Source: Idiomarina zobellii (GTDB lineage: Bacteria; Pseudomonadota; Gammaproteobacteria; Enterobacterales; Alteromonadaceae). Taken from it: DNA of 64,000 bases. A program made the position numbers and the translations under genes. Positions 27,626 to 37,661 of the stretch are shown piece by piece (position 1 is the stretch's first letter; each line of letters opens with the position of its first letter). Where the stretch lies: the NCBI RefSeq assembly GCF_900100855.1, contig NZ_FNCB01000004.1, positions 62,001 through 126,000 of the forward strand, written 5' to 3'. The notes under the pieces are model-generated. The model saw only the letters and a program-made list of their open reading frames with translations, was not told where the DNA came from and made no database searches.

Positions 27626-27749
27626 TGAAAGAAAAGCGGCTATTAACTTAGCTGAAGATGAAACTCGCACTCAGCTGATAAAACGTGTTGATGATGCGCT
27701 GTACGATGCGAAAGAAAATGGGCGAAACAGGGTGGTGACCGCAGAATAA
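27615..27749 (+). pseudogene. C-terminal remnant of a GGDEF diguanylate cyclase gene
   Basis: A 44-codon open stretch ends in TQLIKRVDDALYDAKENG and RNRVVTAE, the last helix and strand of GGDEF domains (pattern LLKRADxALYxAKxxGRNRV). The catalytic GGDEF motif and everything before it are missing. A GTG at 27615 could start it but no ribosome-binding site is clear. It begins inside the end of the heme oxygenase gene in another frame, and its TAA overlaps the ATG of the Fic-like gene by one base. It is best read as the right side of a deletion whose left side is in the heme oxygenase gene. Confidence 0.75.
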
Positions 27750-28786
27750 TGATAAATACCGAGGGGGCGCTTTCGACGCAAAGCATTAACCTGGTTGCTG
27801 ATGTTAGTAAAAAGCTCGGCTATCTGGAGTGTTTGCTTGAAGATGCTCAGTCTGAACAAGTTGGGCTTAGTGACGTTTCGCGTCAGAAAAAGCTAAATGC
27901 CTCTATTGGTATGGACTTAAACGCAACGCAGCTTAACGGCGTGTCTTTAAGCGAGGCTTATGAGTCGCATTCGCGCTGGCGCATAGGCTCTGATGAGAGT
28001 CTTCGGGATGCTCATAGACAAACTTTCGCTGCCGTGACGCCGGAAGCCGGCAGTTATCGTTCCACGGGCATGGGTATTTACCAATATAACAAGCTGGTTC
28101 ATACCACCGCGCCCGCCGGGCAAGTGCCTAAGCAACTCCGCTCATTACTTGAGTGGGTGGAGCAAGCGGACGAGCATCCGCTAGTTAAAGCCGTCATATT
28201 TTTGCGTCAATACGAATTCATTCAGCCTTTTTCTATTGGGAATAGCAGTATTGGCCATTTGTGGGTCAGCCTAATTCTTGAGCAGTGGCATGGTTTGCTG
28301 CGTTGGCTTAACTTTGAAACTAAGTTAAAAGAAAAGCGTAGCGAATATTATGACTGCTTAAGGTTGTCTATTGGCAATAATGACCTGAGTGTCATGGTTG
28401 AGTTTGTACTGAACCGTTTGGATGAGGCTTTCGATGAACTTCTGGATAGCGTTAAAAAGACACTAACGGAACACGATAAACCTGTAAATTCGATGAAAGC
28501 TTCGGTAATAAGTTCGGATATAAATTCGGAGAAAGGGCGTTTTCACGAAATTAGGCCTTACTTTACCACTCGTGAGAACATTCTTGCGTTATTACAGGAA
28601 CATCCAGAGTGGAGTGCCGCACGATTATCAGAAGTGCTCGGAATTTCTGACCGTGCTGTCGAAAAGCACATTTCCAAATTAAAGTCTCGCGGGCAATTAA
28701 AACGTGTTGGCTCAGCAAGAGGCGGATACTGGCGAGTTGTTGCGCCGTTGAATGAACAGTTAGGTTTGCTTCAGGGAGATAGTTAA
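27749..28786 (+). CDS. Fic-family protein with degenerate active site and C-terminal winged helix
   Basis: A 345-residue protein with the layout of the Fic/DUF4172-type group: N-terminal helices, Fic core (about residues 95-235) and a C-terminal winged-helix domain (LLQEHPEWSAARLSEVLGIS near residue 282). The catalytic loop, normally HPFxDGNGRxxR, reads IQPFSIGNSSIGHLW near residue 158, so the catalytic His is Gln and the ATP-gripping GNGR is GNSS. The inhibitory helix region (normally S-x-IEGN) reads NASIGMDLNATQL, without its Glu. AMP transfer is therefore unlikely, and it may act as a DNA-binding regulator. The start overlaps the stop of the GGDEF remnant. Confidence 0.8.
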   Translation: MINTEGALSTQSINLVADVSKKLGYLECLLEDAQSEQVGLSDVSRQKKLNASIGMDLNATQLNGVSLSEAYESHSRWRIGSDESLRDAHRQTFAAVTPEAGSYRSTGMGIYQYNKLVHTTAPAGQVPKQLRSLLEWVEQADEHPLVKAVIFLRQYEFIQPFSIGNSSIGHLWVSLILEQWHGLLRWLNFETKLKEKRSEYYDCLRLSIGNNDLSVMVEFVLNRLDEAFDELLDSVKKTLTEHDKPVNSMKASVISSDINSEKGRFHEIRPYFTTRENILALLQEHPEWSAARLSEVLGISDRAVEKHISKLKSRGQLKRVGSARGGYWRVVAPLNEQLGLLQGDS

Positions 28787-28795
28787 AGGAAGAAT

Positions 28796-28872
28796 TGGTC
28801 GGCGTGAGAGGATTTGAACCTCCGACCCCTGACACCCCATGACAGTGCGCTACCAGGCTGCGCTACACGCCG
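28796..28872 (-). tRNA. tRNA-Pro (anticodon GGG)
   Basis: A 77-base gene including encoded CCA. The acceptor stem pairs CGGCGTG with CACGCCG, the T arm has GGTTCAAAT, and the anticodon loop is ATGGGGT, giving GGG. The anticodon stem has the T-T mismatch also present in E. coli tRNA-Pro(GGG). Confidence 0.95.
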
Positions 28873-28954
28873 ACCGAGGGAAGCTATCTTACTGTATTTG
28901 ACGTATTACGCAAGCCTCAGAAGCCTTTTAGCTGCTCAAGTGCTTCTATTTTCA

Positions 28955-30598
28955 TCAATTACCTGACTCTTGAGTTTCGGTAAAGCGTTTAAGGTCTTTT
29001 AATGCGTCTATTAAAACCGGAACCGGTGGTTCAGAGCCTTTTTTCAAAGTAAATTCAGGGCTGCTGTAGACGTTAAACTGGCCACTATTATCCAAAATCG
29101 TTATTTCCGCTTCGTCATAAATAACAATATAAGGACTGTAGGTTTCGATAAGCGGCCAACGAGGCTTCTGAGAGTGTAAACTTTCACCGTTGGTGTAGTT
29201 TTTAAAAGACCCTGCGCAGGCAATGCGATCATCCATAACAGTCGGAATAATATCCATTAAACCGGCAATAGGTTGCTTAGGAAGCTCTAGGTTCGATTGC
29301 CACAAGGGGACAGTCATGTTTGCAAGTGCAAACTGCTCCTTGCCTAACAATCCGGACTGCTCCTTAGGCGACAAATAACTGACCAAAACTTGATGTTGTC
29401 GCGCTTTAGTGAGAATGCCTGATAACTGATCAGTATTGTCTTCTGTCAGCAGTATGACATTAATGCGCTGATTATTGCGGCCCGTAAAGCTTTGAAGACT
29501 CTCTGTACTAATTTCATCAGTAAACTGTGACAGGCTGAGCTCATCAGTATTCCACTGTTCACTGAGGTACCAGTTCATTTCAATATTAAAGTCGTTCAAA
29601 GGTTTCAAATAAGCAGGCATTACTTTCTGACGTTCAATTGTATCCTGATAAAAATCGGGAAGTCCGTATAGAAACTGAAACAAGCCGCCTTCCTGCCGGG
29701 GGTGGGCAAGCATAGTTACCTGTGTTTGAGTTAAGCCTGAGCCTGCCAGAGCAGCATTGATGTTCTCGCTATATTCATTAAACAGAATAATTGTCGCAGG
29801 CTGTTCAAAGTCTTTCTTCGAGCATAAAAGCGGCTGCTTAGGGTACTTCAGTTTAATTTTATCGGTCGCCATAAGCATCTGTTGACGAGCCTGATAACTC
29901 TCAACATCAATAACCCCGTGTTTCGCCATAAGCGTTTTTGCTGTGGTCGGGTAGGACAATGGGAACATATCGTCCTGTTGGGTAATGGGGGTATATAAAG
30001 ACGCGTCTGCCCAAACGTGGACGCTATGACTCACAAAAAAGCACAGGACAAATACTGCTGTTGCCGGTGCACCTATTTTTTTACGCTGCAAGTCACTCAA
30101 GCGTTTCCAGGCAAGGTTAGCAAGTAGCAACTCGATACCGACAATTAACAAGAACCCTAACAGCACTGCTGAAATTATAACGAAGCTAGCCCCGGTAAAT
30201 ACGGCTTCAGCGTCTTTAGTCATTTGAGCCAGAGAATAGGTGTTTAAGTGGTAGCCGTACTGTCTAAAAAATAAGGCGTCGGCAATAAGAGCGATAAGCC
30301 CAAACGAGGCGACTAACGCCGCTAAGCCGCGCAGAACCTTTGAGTAGGGCACAATAAGACAGAGCGGGAATATAAGAATAATGAAGAACACGAAGGGCAA
30401 AAAGGCAAAATGCCCAAGCCAACTCACCAGCATATATAAGGTGCCAATAGCACTCGGTGACTCTGGCGATGCCTCAACATAGAGCAAACCAATGAATAAA
30501 CACAGAATAATGTTGGCAAACGTAAACCAATGCCCCCAGCTAATTAGCCGTGCTATTTTGTCCCGGCGTTGGTATTTTCCGCGTTGGTCCTTTCCCAT
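28955..30598 (-). CDS. DUF3413 inner-membrane protein, LapC/PbgA (YejM) homologue
   Basis: 547 residues: five membrane segments in the first 190 residues (DUF3413) and a C-terminal periplasmic domain of the sulfatase-like fold. E. coli PbgA/LapC/YejM senses periplasmic LPS and controls LpxC turnover through LapB. Its periplasmic domain lacks sulfatase catalytic residues, and here too I see no C/S-x-P-x-R sulfatase motif. It is somewhat shorter than the E. coli protein (586). It is divergent from yejK, whereas in E. coli yejK, yejL and yejM lie together in the same neighbourhood. No YejL is seen. Confidence 0.82.
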   Translation of the reverse strand: MGKDQRGKYQRRDKIARLISWGHWFTFANIILCLFIGLLYVEASPESPSAIGTLYMLVSWLGHFAFLPFVFFIILIFPLCLIVPYSKVLRGLAALVASFGLIALIADALFFRQYGYHLNTYSLAQMTKDAEAVFTGASFVIISAVLLGFLLIVGIELLLANLAWKRLSDLQRKKIGAPATAVFVLCFFVSHSVHVWADASLYTPITQQDDMFPLSYPTTAKTLMAKHGVIDVESYQARQQMLMATDKIKLKYPKQPLLCSKKDFEQPATIILFNEYSENINAALAGSGLTQTQVTMLAHPRQEGGLFQFLYGLPDFYQDTIERQKVMPAYLKPLNDFNIEMNWYLSEQWNTDELSLSQFTDEISTESLQSFTGRNNQRINVILLTEDNTDQLSGILTKARQHQVLVSYLSPKEQSGLLGKEQFALANMTVPLWQSNLELPKQPIAGLMDIIPTVMDDRIACAGSFKNYTNGESLHSQKPRWPLIETYSPYIVIYDEAEITILDNSGQFNVYSSPEFTLKKGSEPPVPVLIDALKDLKRFTETQESGN

Positions 30599-30665
30599 TG
30601 TCTACCAGTCTCGTGTTACAATCCGCTTATAGTAACACAGCAAAACAGCAAGGATAGTCCCTGAT

Positions 30666-31709
30666 ATGCAATTGCGAATTGAAGAAAGTATTATTCACCA
30701 GTTTTACCAAAACGATGGTCAGGTTGGCTTACGATTAGCCCCTTCAGCATTGAATGAAGACGAGCAATTGCATGATTTACTGGTTGAGTTAACGGACGTT
30801 TATACCAGTAAACCGGCTAAAGGTTACGCCAGTTTTCTGACCGAAACCGACGAAGGTGATGCCAGCCCGTTTCCGGAGCAACTGAAGTCCTGGTATGACA
30901 AAGAGCTCGACTTTGTTGAGTTCAGTCAGCAGTCGGCCAAGCTATTATTAGAGCAGTTGCAAAGTTATAACTTATTGGAAGCTGGCTTTTTACTGATAAC
31001 CCGTTATCAACACTTAAGTTCAGAATACCTGTTGGTATGCTTCTTACCGGTAAAAGAAGGCGTCACGATAAGCCCGGATTTAGCGGTTGACCGTTCATCA
31101 CAGCTGGACATTAGTAAAGTGCAGCTGGCTGCGCGTATTGATTTAACCGAGTGGCGCACGGCGCCCGATGCTGAGCGCTATATTTCCTTTATTAAAGGAC
31201 GTGCGGGTCGCAAAGTCTCAGACTTTTTCCTGGACTTTCTGGGGTGTACCGAGCGTGTGAATACCAAAGAGCAAACTCAGCAGTTGGTTGATACTGTTCA
31301 GGAATACGCGAAGCAGTCAGGGCTTGAAGCAGAACAGCGCCAGGCATTAAATAAAACAGCGTATGAGTATTGTGACGAACAGTGGAAGCAGGGCGACTCG
31401 GTAAAAATTAAAGACTTGTCGGAGCAGTTTGCAGAACAGTATCCGTCAGATAACTCTTTTGAAATGTTCTCTAAAGAGTTTGCCGAGCAGCGCGAAAAAG
31501 AGATTGCCGACGACTTTCCGGCCGATAAGTCGACGCTAAGAAAATTAGTTAAGTTCCAAGGTCAGGGCGGTGGTGTCAGTGTCGGTTTTGACCACACAGT
31601 ATTGGGTGAGCGAGTTCATTATGATCCAGCAACCGATACTTTGACTATAAATGGAACACCGCCGAACTTGCGTGATCAATTACGTCGCTATTTTGGTATC
31701 GACAGCTAG
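30666..31709 (+). CDS. yejK: Nucleoid-associated protein YejK/NdpA
   Basis: A 347-residue NA37-family nucleoid protein. E. coli YejK (335 residues) binds DNA and interacts with topoisomerases. The match covers the whole chain: MQLRIEESIIHQFYQNDGQ at the start, YISFIKGRAGRKVSDFFLDFLG near residue 170, and VSVGFDHTVLGERVHYDP with LRRYFG at the end. Divergent from the lapC/pbgA homologue across 67 bases. Followed by a bidirectional terminator. Confidence 0.92.
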   Translation: MQLRIEESIIHQFYQNDGQVGLRLAPSALNEDEQLHDLLVELTDVYTSKPAKGYASFLTETDEGDASPFPEQLKSWYDKELDFVEFSQQSAKLLLEQLQSYNLLEAGFLLITRYQHLSSEYLLVCFLPVKEGVTISPDLAVDRSSQLDISKVQLAARIDLTEWRTAPDAERYISFIKGRAGRKVSDFFLDFLGCTERVNTKEQTQQLVDTVQEYAKQSGLEAEQRQALNKTAYEYCDEQWKQGDSVKIKDLSEQFAEQYPSDNSFEMFSKEFAEQREKEIADDFPADKSTLRKLVKFQGQGGGVSVGFDHTVLGERVHYDPATDTLTINGTPPNLRDQLRRYFGIDS

Positions 31710-31731
31710 GGTTATGCGAGTTAAGCAAAAA

Positions 31732-31770
31732 TAAAGGCGCAGAGTGTGAGTCCGCGCCTTTATCTTGTTT
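31732..31770. terminator. Bidirectional terminator between yejK and cspD
   Basis: TAAAGGCGC pairs perfectly with GCGCCTTTA around a 13-base loop. The plus-strand side continues TCTTGTTT and the minus-strand side TTTTTGCTT, so both convergent genes could end here. Confidence 0.8.
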
Positions 31771-31783
31771 AGAGTTACCTCGG

Positions 31784-31999
31784 TTATTTTTCAGTGGAAC
31801 CGGGGACAATGTTGGAGGCGTGTAGGCCTTTAGGGCCTTCCTCTAATTCGAACTCAACAGGCTGTCCAGCTTTCAGAGTGCGATAACCTTCCATTTCAAT
31901 GGTCGAGTAATGTGCGAAGATATCGCCTTCGCGATCTTCGCTCTCGATAAAGCCGAAGCCTTTCGAATTATTGAACCATTTGACTTTTCCGGTAGCCAT
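31784..31999 (-). CDS. cspD: Cold-shock-domain protein CspD
   Basis: A 71-residue single cold-shock domain with RNP1 KGFGFIES and RNP2 DIFAHYS. The nucleic-acid-binding aromatic residues are present. The divergent placement beside clpS-clpA is the cspD arrangement of E. coli, where the protein is made in stationary phase and inhibits replication. The sequence GKVKWFNNSKGFGFIESEDR is typical. A 217-base leader separates it from clpS. Confidence 0.88.
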   Translation of the reverse strand: MATGKVKWFNNSKGFGFIESEDREGDIFAHYSTIEMEGYRTLKAGQPVEFELEEGPKGLHASNIVPGSTEK

Positions 32000-32216
32000 A
32001 CATCTACTTCCTTCTTTTGCAACAGACTATGTTTATTATTATTGGAGGTGTTAACTTGAAATTAAGCCGTTCAAACACCATCTTTAACTCTAGGTGACAT
32101 GAGTTATTAGTCAAGCTTTTTTGGTTAAAAAATGCGCTCTGTTGTTAAAATTTTGAGTGGATTTTTGCAAGTAATTACGAATTTTTAGACTACAATTTAT
32201 GATAGGTTGTTAACAA

Positions 32217-32525
32217 ATGAGTCAATTTGACCAACAACATCTTAGCGACACAGAGGAAAAACAAGAGCTCAAGCCACCGTCCATGTATAAAGTCATTTTG
32301 AACAACGATGACTTCACACCCATGGATTTTGTGATTGAAGTGTTGATGAAATTTTTTAAGATGGATCAGGAAAGAGCAACAGATACGATGTTGCAGGTGC
32401 ATTATAAAGGTAAGGCCGTTTGCGGTGTTTATTCTGCGGAAATCGCCGAAACAAAAGTAGTACAAGTCAACCAGTACGCTCGCGAAAATCAGCACCCATT
32501 GCTTTGCACAATGGAACAAGAGTAA
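32217..32525 (+). CDS. clpS: ClpA adaptor protein ClpS
   Basis: A 102-residue N-recognin that binds proteins with N-terminal Leu, Phe, Tyr or Trp and hands them to ClpAP. The disordered N-terminal extension (residues 1-25) is followed by the core [19 protein letters not shown], with the Asn-Asp-Asp pocket that reads the N-terminal amino group, and by [16 protein letters not shown]. Immediately upstream of clpA with a 26-base gap, so co-transcribed. Confidence 0.96.
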   Translation: MSQFDQQHLSDTEEKQELKPPSMYKVILNNDDFTPMDFVIEVLMKFFKMDQERATDTMLQVHYKGKAVCGVYSAEIAETKVVQVNQYARENQHPLLCTMEQE

Positions 32526-32551
32526 GTGAGTGAGACGGTAAGGAGTGGTGT

Positions 32552-34819
32552 ATGTTGAACAAGGCCCTTGAACTGACGTTGAATGATGCGTTTCGGCTGG
32601 CACGAGAGCGCAGTCATGAGCTTATGACTGTCGAACATTTATTGGTAGCGCTGCTGGATAACCCAGACGCGTCAAAAGCGCTGCGCGCCTGTGGGGCTAA
32701 TTTTCAACAACTGAAAGAAGAGTTGTTGAGTTACATTGACCGCAGTACACCGCTATTTGGCCCGGACGAAGAAGAGCCGGACACACAACCTACATTAGGC
32801 TTTCAGCGCGTTCTGCAACGTGCCGTATTCCATGTACAGTCGTCGGGCAATGCCGAAGTAACCGGAGCCAACGTGTTGGTCGCTATTTTCAGTGAACAAG
32901 AGTCCCAGGCGGTCTATTTGCTGAATAAGAACGATATTACCCGTTTGGATATCGTGAATTATATTTCGCACGGCATTTCGCGTATCGATGAAGAGCCGGC
33001 GGAAGAGTCGCTGGAAGATGAAACCATTGAAACTCAGCAGGAAGAGCAACAAAGTTATCTGCAGAAGTTCTGCACTAATCTAAACGAGCAGGCCAAAGAA
33101 GGAAAAATTGACCCGCTGATTGGGCGTGATTACGAGGTAGAGCGCTGCGCTCAAATTCTTTGTCGCCGTCGTAAAAACAATCCGCTACTGGTGGGGGAAG
33201 CCGGCGTTGGCAAAACCGCCATTGCAGAAGGCTTGGCGTATCGTATCGTCAAAGGTGACGTGCCGGAGATATTGCTGGACGCGAAAATTTACTCGCTGGA
33301 TATGGGCGACTTGCTGGCCGGTACCAAATACCGGGGCGACTTTGAAAAACGCTTTAAGCTGCTATTAAAAGAGCTACAAAAGCAAGAGCACGCAATTCTG
33401 TTCATCGATGAAATTCATACCATTATTGGGGCAGGTGCCGCCAGTGGTGGGGTGCTGGATGCCTCTAATCTAATTAAACCGTTACTGTCTAGCGGTCAGC
33501 TAAAATGTATTGGCTCGACCACTTATAACGAGTTTAAGAATGTCTTCGAGAAAGATCGTGCGTTAGTACGTCGTTTCCAAAAGGTAGATGTTGTAGAGCC
33601 GTCCGTTGAAGACACCACAAAAATTCTGATGGGCTTGAAAGATCGTTATGAAAGTCATCATGGCATTCGTTATACCCAGCCAGCGATAAAAGCAGCGGCA
33701 GAGCTGTCAGCTAAGTACATTAATGAACGTCATTTGCCAGACAAAGCCATTGATGTCATGGACGAGGCGGGCGCATCACAGCGTTTGCTGCCACCGTCGA
33801 AGCGCCGCAAAACGGTGGGTGTATCTGATATTGAAAATATCATTGCGAAAATTGCACGAGTGCCTGAGCAGTCGGTCTCTCAGTCTGATCAGGAAACGCT
33901 TAAACAGCTCGACCGCAACTTGAAAATGGTGGTATTTGGTCAGGACGAAGCTATTGATAAATTAACAGCGTCTATTCGCTTGTCCCGCTCAGGTTTGGCG
34001 AACGAGAATCAGCCTATTGGTTCGTTCTTATTTGCAGGGCCTACCGGTGTCGGTAAGACGGAGGTCACTCAACAACTAGCCAAAGCTATGGGTATAGAGT
34101 TACTTCGTTTCGATATGTCGGAGTACATGGAACGCCATGCGGTCAGCCGTTTAATTGGTGCGCCTCCTGGCTATGTAGGTTATGAGCAGGGTGGCTTATT
34201 GACCGACGCGGTTATTAAGAACCCGCATTGTGTTCTCTTGCTGGACGAACTGGAAAAAGCGCATCCGGATGTCTTTAATATCCTGCTACAGGTTATGGAC
34301 AACGGTACGCTTACCGACAATAACGGCCGTAAGGCAGACTTCCGCAATGTAATTATCGTCATGACCACTAATGCTGGTGTTCGTGAAACAGTAAGAAAAT
34401 CCATTGGCTTTAAGCAGCAAGACCACAGTCACGATGCGATGGCGGAAATCAATAACACCTTTACGCCAGAGTTCCGTAACCGTTTGGACGGAGTAGTGTG
34501 GTTTAACCACCTGACACCGCAAGTGCTGGAGCAAGTGGTTGATAAATTCATTTGCGAGCTGCAGGCTCAACTGGATAAAAAAGGTGTATCACTGGAAGTT
34601 GACCCAAGCGCTCATGCCTGGATAGCTGAAAAAGGCTATGACAAGGAAATGGGGGCAAGACCAATGAGCCGGGTTATTCAGGAGCACCTGAAAAAGCCGT
34701 TAGCCAATGAAATTCTGTTTGGTCAGCTGTCAAAAGGTGGCAGTGTCAAAGTGAGTGCGTCGGACAAAGATGAACTTAAATTTGACTACGACAGCAACAA
34801 TGAAACGGTAGAGAGCTAG
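32552..34819 (+). CDS. clpA: ATP-dependent unfoldase ClpA
   Basis: A 755-residue double-AAA+ unfoldase of the ClpAP protease. The N-domain (about 1-145) that docks ClpS is followed by an acidic linker. Walker A of D1 is [13 protein letters not shown] near residue 216, Walker [11 protein letters not shown], and Walker A of D2 is [13 protein letters not shown] near 496. The IGF loop that contacts ClpP is KSIGFKQQ near residue 616. It lacks the long middle domain of ClpB. clpP is not in the window. A strong terminator follows. Confidence 0.97.
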   Translation: MLNKALELTLNDAFRLARERSHELMTVEHLLVALLDNPDASKALRACGANFQQLKEELLSYIDRSTPLFGPDEEEPDTQPTLGFQRVLQRAVFHVQSSGNAEVTGANVLVAIFSEQESQAVYLLNKNDITRLDIVNYISHGISRIDEEPAEESLEDETIETQQEEQQSYLQKFCTNLNEQAKEGKIDPLIGRDYEVERCAQILCRRRKNNPLLVGEAGVGKTAIAEGLAYRIVKGDVPEILLDAKIYSLDMGDLLAGTKYRGDFEKRFKLLLKELQKQEHAILFIDEIHTIIGAGAASGGVLDASNLIKPLLSSGQLKCIGSTTYNEFKNVFEKDRALVRRFQKVDVVEPSVEDTTKILMGLKDRYESHHGIRYTQPAIKAAAELSAKYINERHLPDKAIDVMDEAGASQRLLPPSKRRKTVGVSDIENIIAKIARVPEQSVSQSDQETLKQLDRNLKMVVFGQDEAIDKLTASIRLSRSGLANENQPIGSFLFAGPTGVGKTEVTQQLAKAMGIELLRFDMSEYMERHAVSRLIGAPPGYVGYEQGGLLTDAVIKNPHCVLLLDELEKAHPDVFNILLQVMDNGTLTDNNGRKADFRNVIIVMTTNAGVRETVRKSIGFKQQDHSHDAMAEINNTFTPEFRNRLDGVVWFNHLTPQVLEQVVDKFICELQAQLDKKGVSLEVDPSAHAWIAEKGYDKEMGARPMSRVIQEHLKKPLANEILFGQLSKGGSVKVSASDKDELKFDYDSNNETVES

Positions 34820-34828
34820 AAGAAGTGC

Positions 34829-34858
34829 TTAAGGCCGGTTCGGTTGAGCCGGCCTTAA
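34829..34858. terminator. Bidirectional terminator between clpA and infA
   Basis: A perfect 10-bp stem, TTAAGGCCGG with CCGGCCTTAA, with a 10-base loop lies between convergent clpA and infA. The T-runs are short, so part of its effect may come from the very stable hairpin. Confidence 0.75.
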
Positions 34859-34869
34859 CCCCGAACGGA

Positions 34870-35115
<246 letters not shown>

Positions 35116-35826
35116 CTAAAGTGTGTGCGATTTTAGCGCTTTTTTCCAATGATTGCCAACCAGTCGTTCATATGGGGCAAAGCGAGTTTTGTAATTCATC
35201 TTATTACAGGCATCTATTTGATAGCCTAAATACAAATATTCAAGCTCTTGCTGTCGACTGTATTCAATTAGCTGCAAAATGGCATAGGTGCCCAATGAGC
35301 GCTTGTGAGCCGCCGGATCAAAAAACGTATAAACGGCTGATAGCGCATGAGGAGTTTGATCTGCCACTGAAACAGCCAGTAAATTTTCGTCGTTGTCCCG
35401 CCATTCCAGAATAAGTGGCGTCATCCAGTCACAGGATACCCAACGCCAGAAGTTAGCCGGGTCGGGTGGGTACATTTCGCCGTCAGAGTGGCGCTGCTCG
35501 ATAAACTCGCAAAATAAGCGGCTGTGCTCTTCTGTAGGCTCAAGTACAACCTTTAATGATAAATCTTTATTTTTGTTTGCTATGCGTTTTTGGTTTTTGC
35601 TGGCAACAAATTCGTTAACTATCACCCGAAGTGACTCACACGCGCTGCACAGCCGGCAATGCGGACGGTACACATCGTTATGACTACGCCTAAAACCGTT
35701 CGCCATAAAGTACTCATAGGCTTCAGGGTTTAACCGCTGGTGCTCTTCCGGCACAGCGACAATAAGCCGTTCTTGCTTATCGCTCAGGTAGTTGCAGTGA
35801 GACTCCCGTGTTAATCCGAACTGCAT
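35116..35826 (-). CDS. bpt: Bacterial aspartate/glutamate leucyltransferase Bpt
   Basis: A 236-residue enzyme of the ATE-like family that adds Leu from Leu-tRNA to proteins with N-terminal Asp or Glu, making them ClpS substrates. The N-terminal domain contains the conserved cysteines in CRLCSACESLRV near residue 55, and the GNAT-like C-terminal domain contains LGTYAILQLIEYSRQ. It overlaps the end of aat by 16 bases, so both transferases are translationally coupled. E. coli lacks bpt; Vibrio and other gammaproteobacteria have it in this position. Confidence 0.93.
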   Translation of the reverse strand: MQFGLTRESHCNYLSDKQERLIVAVPEEHQRLNPEAYEYFMANGFRRSHNDVYRPHCRLCSACESLRVIVNEFVASKNQKRIANKNKDLSLKVVLEPTEEHSRLFCEFIEQRHSDGEMYPPDPANFWRWVSCDWMTPLILEWRDNDENLLAVSVADQTPHALSAVYTFFDPAAHKRSLGTYAILQLIEYSRQQELEYLYLGYQIDACNKMNYKTRFAPYERLVGNHWKKALKSHTL

Positions 35827-36536
35827 GTGGTTACCTCTGAAAACTCGAGTACTCTTGGCAACCAGAATTGGCTAGGCATAGTTGCGCTTTGAGAGCTGTG
35901 TAATTTAACCAGAAAACGTTCACGGGACAGTTCTCGTGCTCCTAATGAAAATAAGTGAGGGTTGCCAACCTGGCAGTCAATCAGTTCACCGCCGCTTTTG
36001 TGGAAGGCATTGGCAAACTGAATCAAAGCAATCTTTGAGGCGTTAGTGGCGGTGTGAAACATACTTTCACCGCAGAACGTTTTGCCAACCGAGACACCGT
36101 ACAAACCACCCACTAGCTTTTCATCCAGCCAAACCTCAACGGAATGAGCACAGCCCAGACGGTGCAGGTTGATATACGCATCCATCATTTCATCCGTTAT
36201 CCAGGTGCCTTCATTGTCGGCACGTTGGCGGGCACAAGCATCAATAACCTCGGCGAATTGGTTATTAATGGTCACTCGCCATGGCTGCTTACGGGCCGCC
36301 TTTGCTAACGAACGACTGACATGAATATTGTCCGGATAAAATACAGCACGCGGATTAGGGGACCACCACAAAATAGGGTCGTTGTCTGAAAACCAGGGGA
36401 AAATACCGTGTTGGTAGGCATAGAGTAATCGCTCAGCCGATAAGTCGCCTCCAACAGCGAGTAGCCCGTTAGGCTCGTGAAGTGCTGTCGCTGCAGGAGG
36501 GAAGCTTATCGATAATGAATCAAGCTGAACGATCAC
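35811..36536 (-). CDS. aat: Leucyl/phenylalanyl-tRNA--protein transferase
   Basis: 241 residues. Transfers Leu or Phe to proteins with N-terminal Arg or Lys, creating primary destabilising residues for ClpS-ClpAP. Family blocks: LLAVGGDLSAERLLYAYQHGIFPWF near residue 26, WWSPNPRAVFYP near 57, and GGLYGVSVGKTFCGESMF near 145. Upstream of bpt (overlap of 16 bases) and 7 bases downstream of trxB, so trxB-aat-bpt-infA probably form one transcript. Confidence 0.97.
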   Translation of the reverse strand: MIVQLDSLSISFPPAATALHEPNGLLAVGGDLSAERLLYAYQHGIFPWFSDNDPILWWSPNPRAVFYPDNIHVSRSLAKAARKQPWRVTINNQFAEVIDACARQRADNEGTWITDEMMDAYINLHRLGCAHSVEVWLDEKLVGGLYGVSVGKTFCGESMFHTATNASKIALIQFANAFHKSGGELIDCQVGNPHLFSLGARELSRERFLVKLHSSQSATMPSQFWLPRVLEFSEVTTCSSD

Positions 36537-36543
36537 GGTCGTA

Positions 36544-37530
<987 letters not shown>

Positions 37531-37596
37531 TTAATGTAAGATAACTAGTGTATGGGGACTGATTGTAGGGTTTGCAAGCGTGTGGAACAAGTCAAA

Positions 37597-37635
37597 AATA
37601 AAAAAGCCCCAGTGAACGCATTCACCGAGGCTTTT
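37597..37635 (-). terminator. Intrinsic terminator of ald
   Basis: The inverted repeat AAAAGCC...GTGAA with TTCAC...GGCTTTT has a small CGCA loop. Read on the minus strand it ends in a T-rich tail (CTTTTTTATTTTT) just past the ald stop codon. Confidence 0.85.
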
Positions 37636-37661
37636 CAAAAGCTTCTAGTCGCTAAGGGGTA

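Noticed and set aside
27104-27749. Single heme oxygenase gene with a frameshift
   Set aside because: The downstream frame codes for the end of a GGDEF domain, not for heme oxygenase, so one frameshift cannot explain it.
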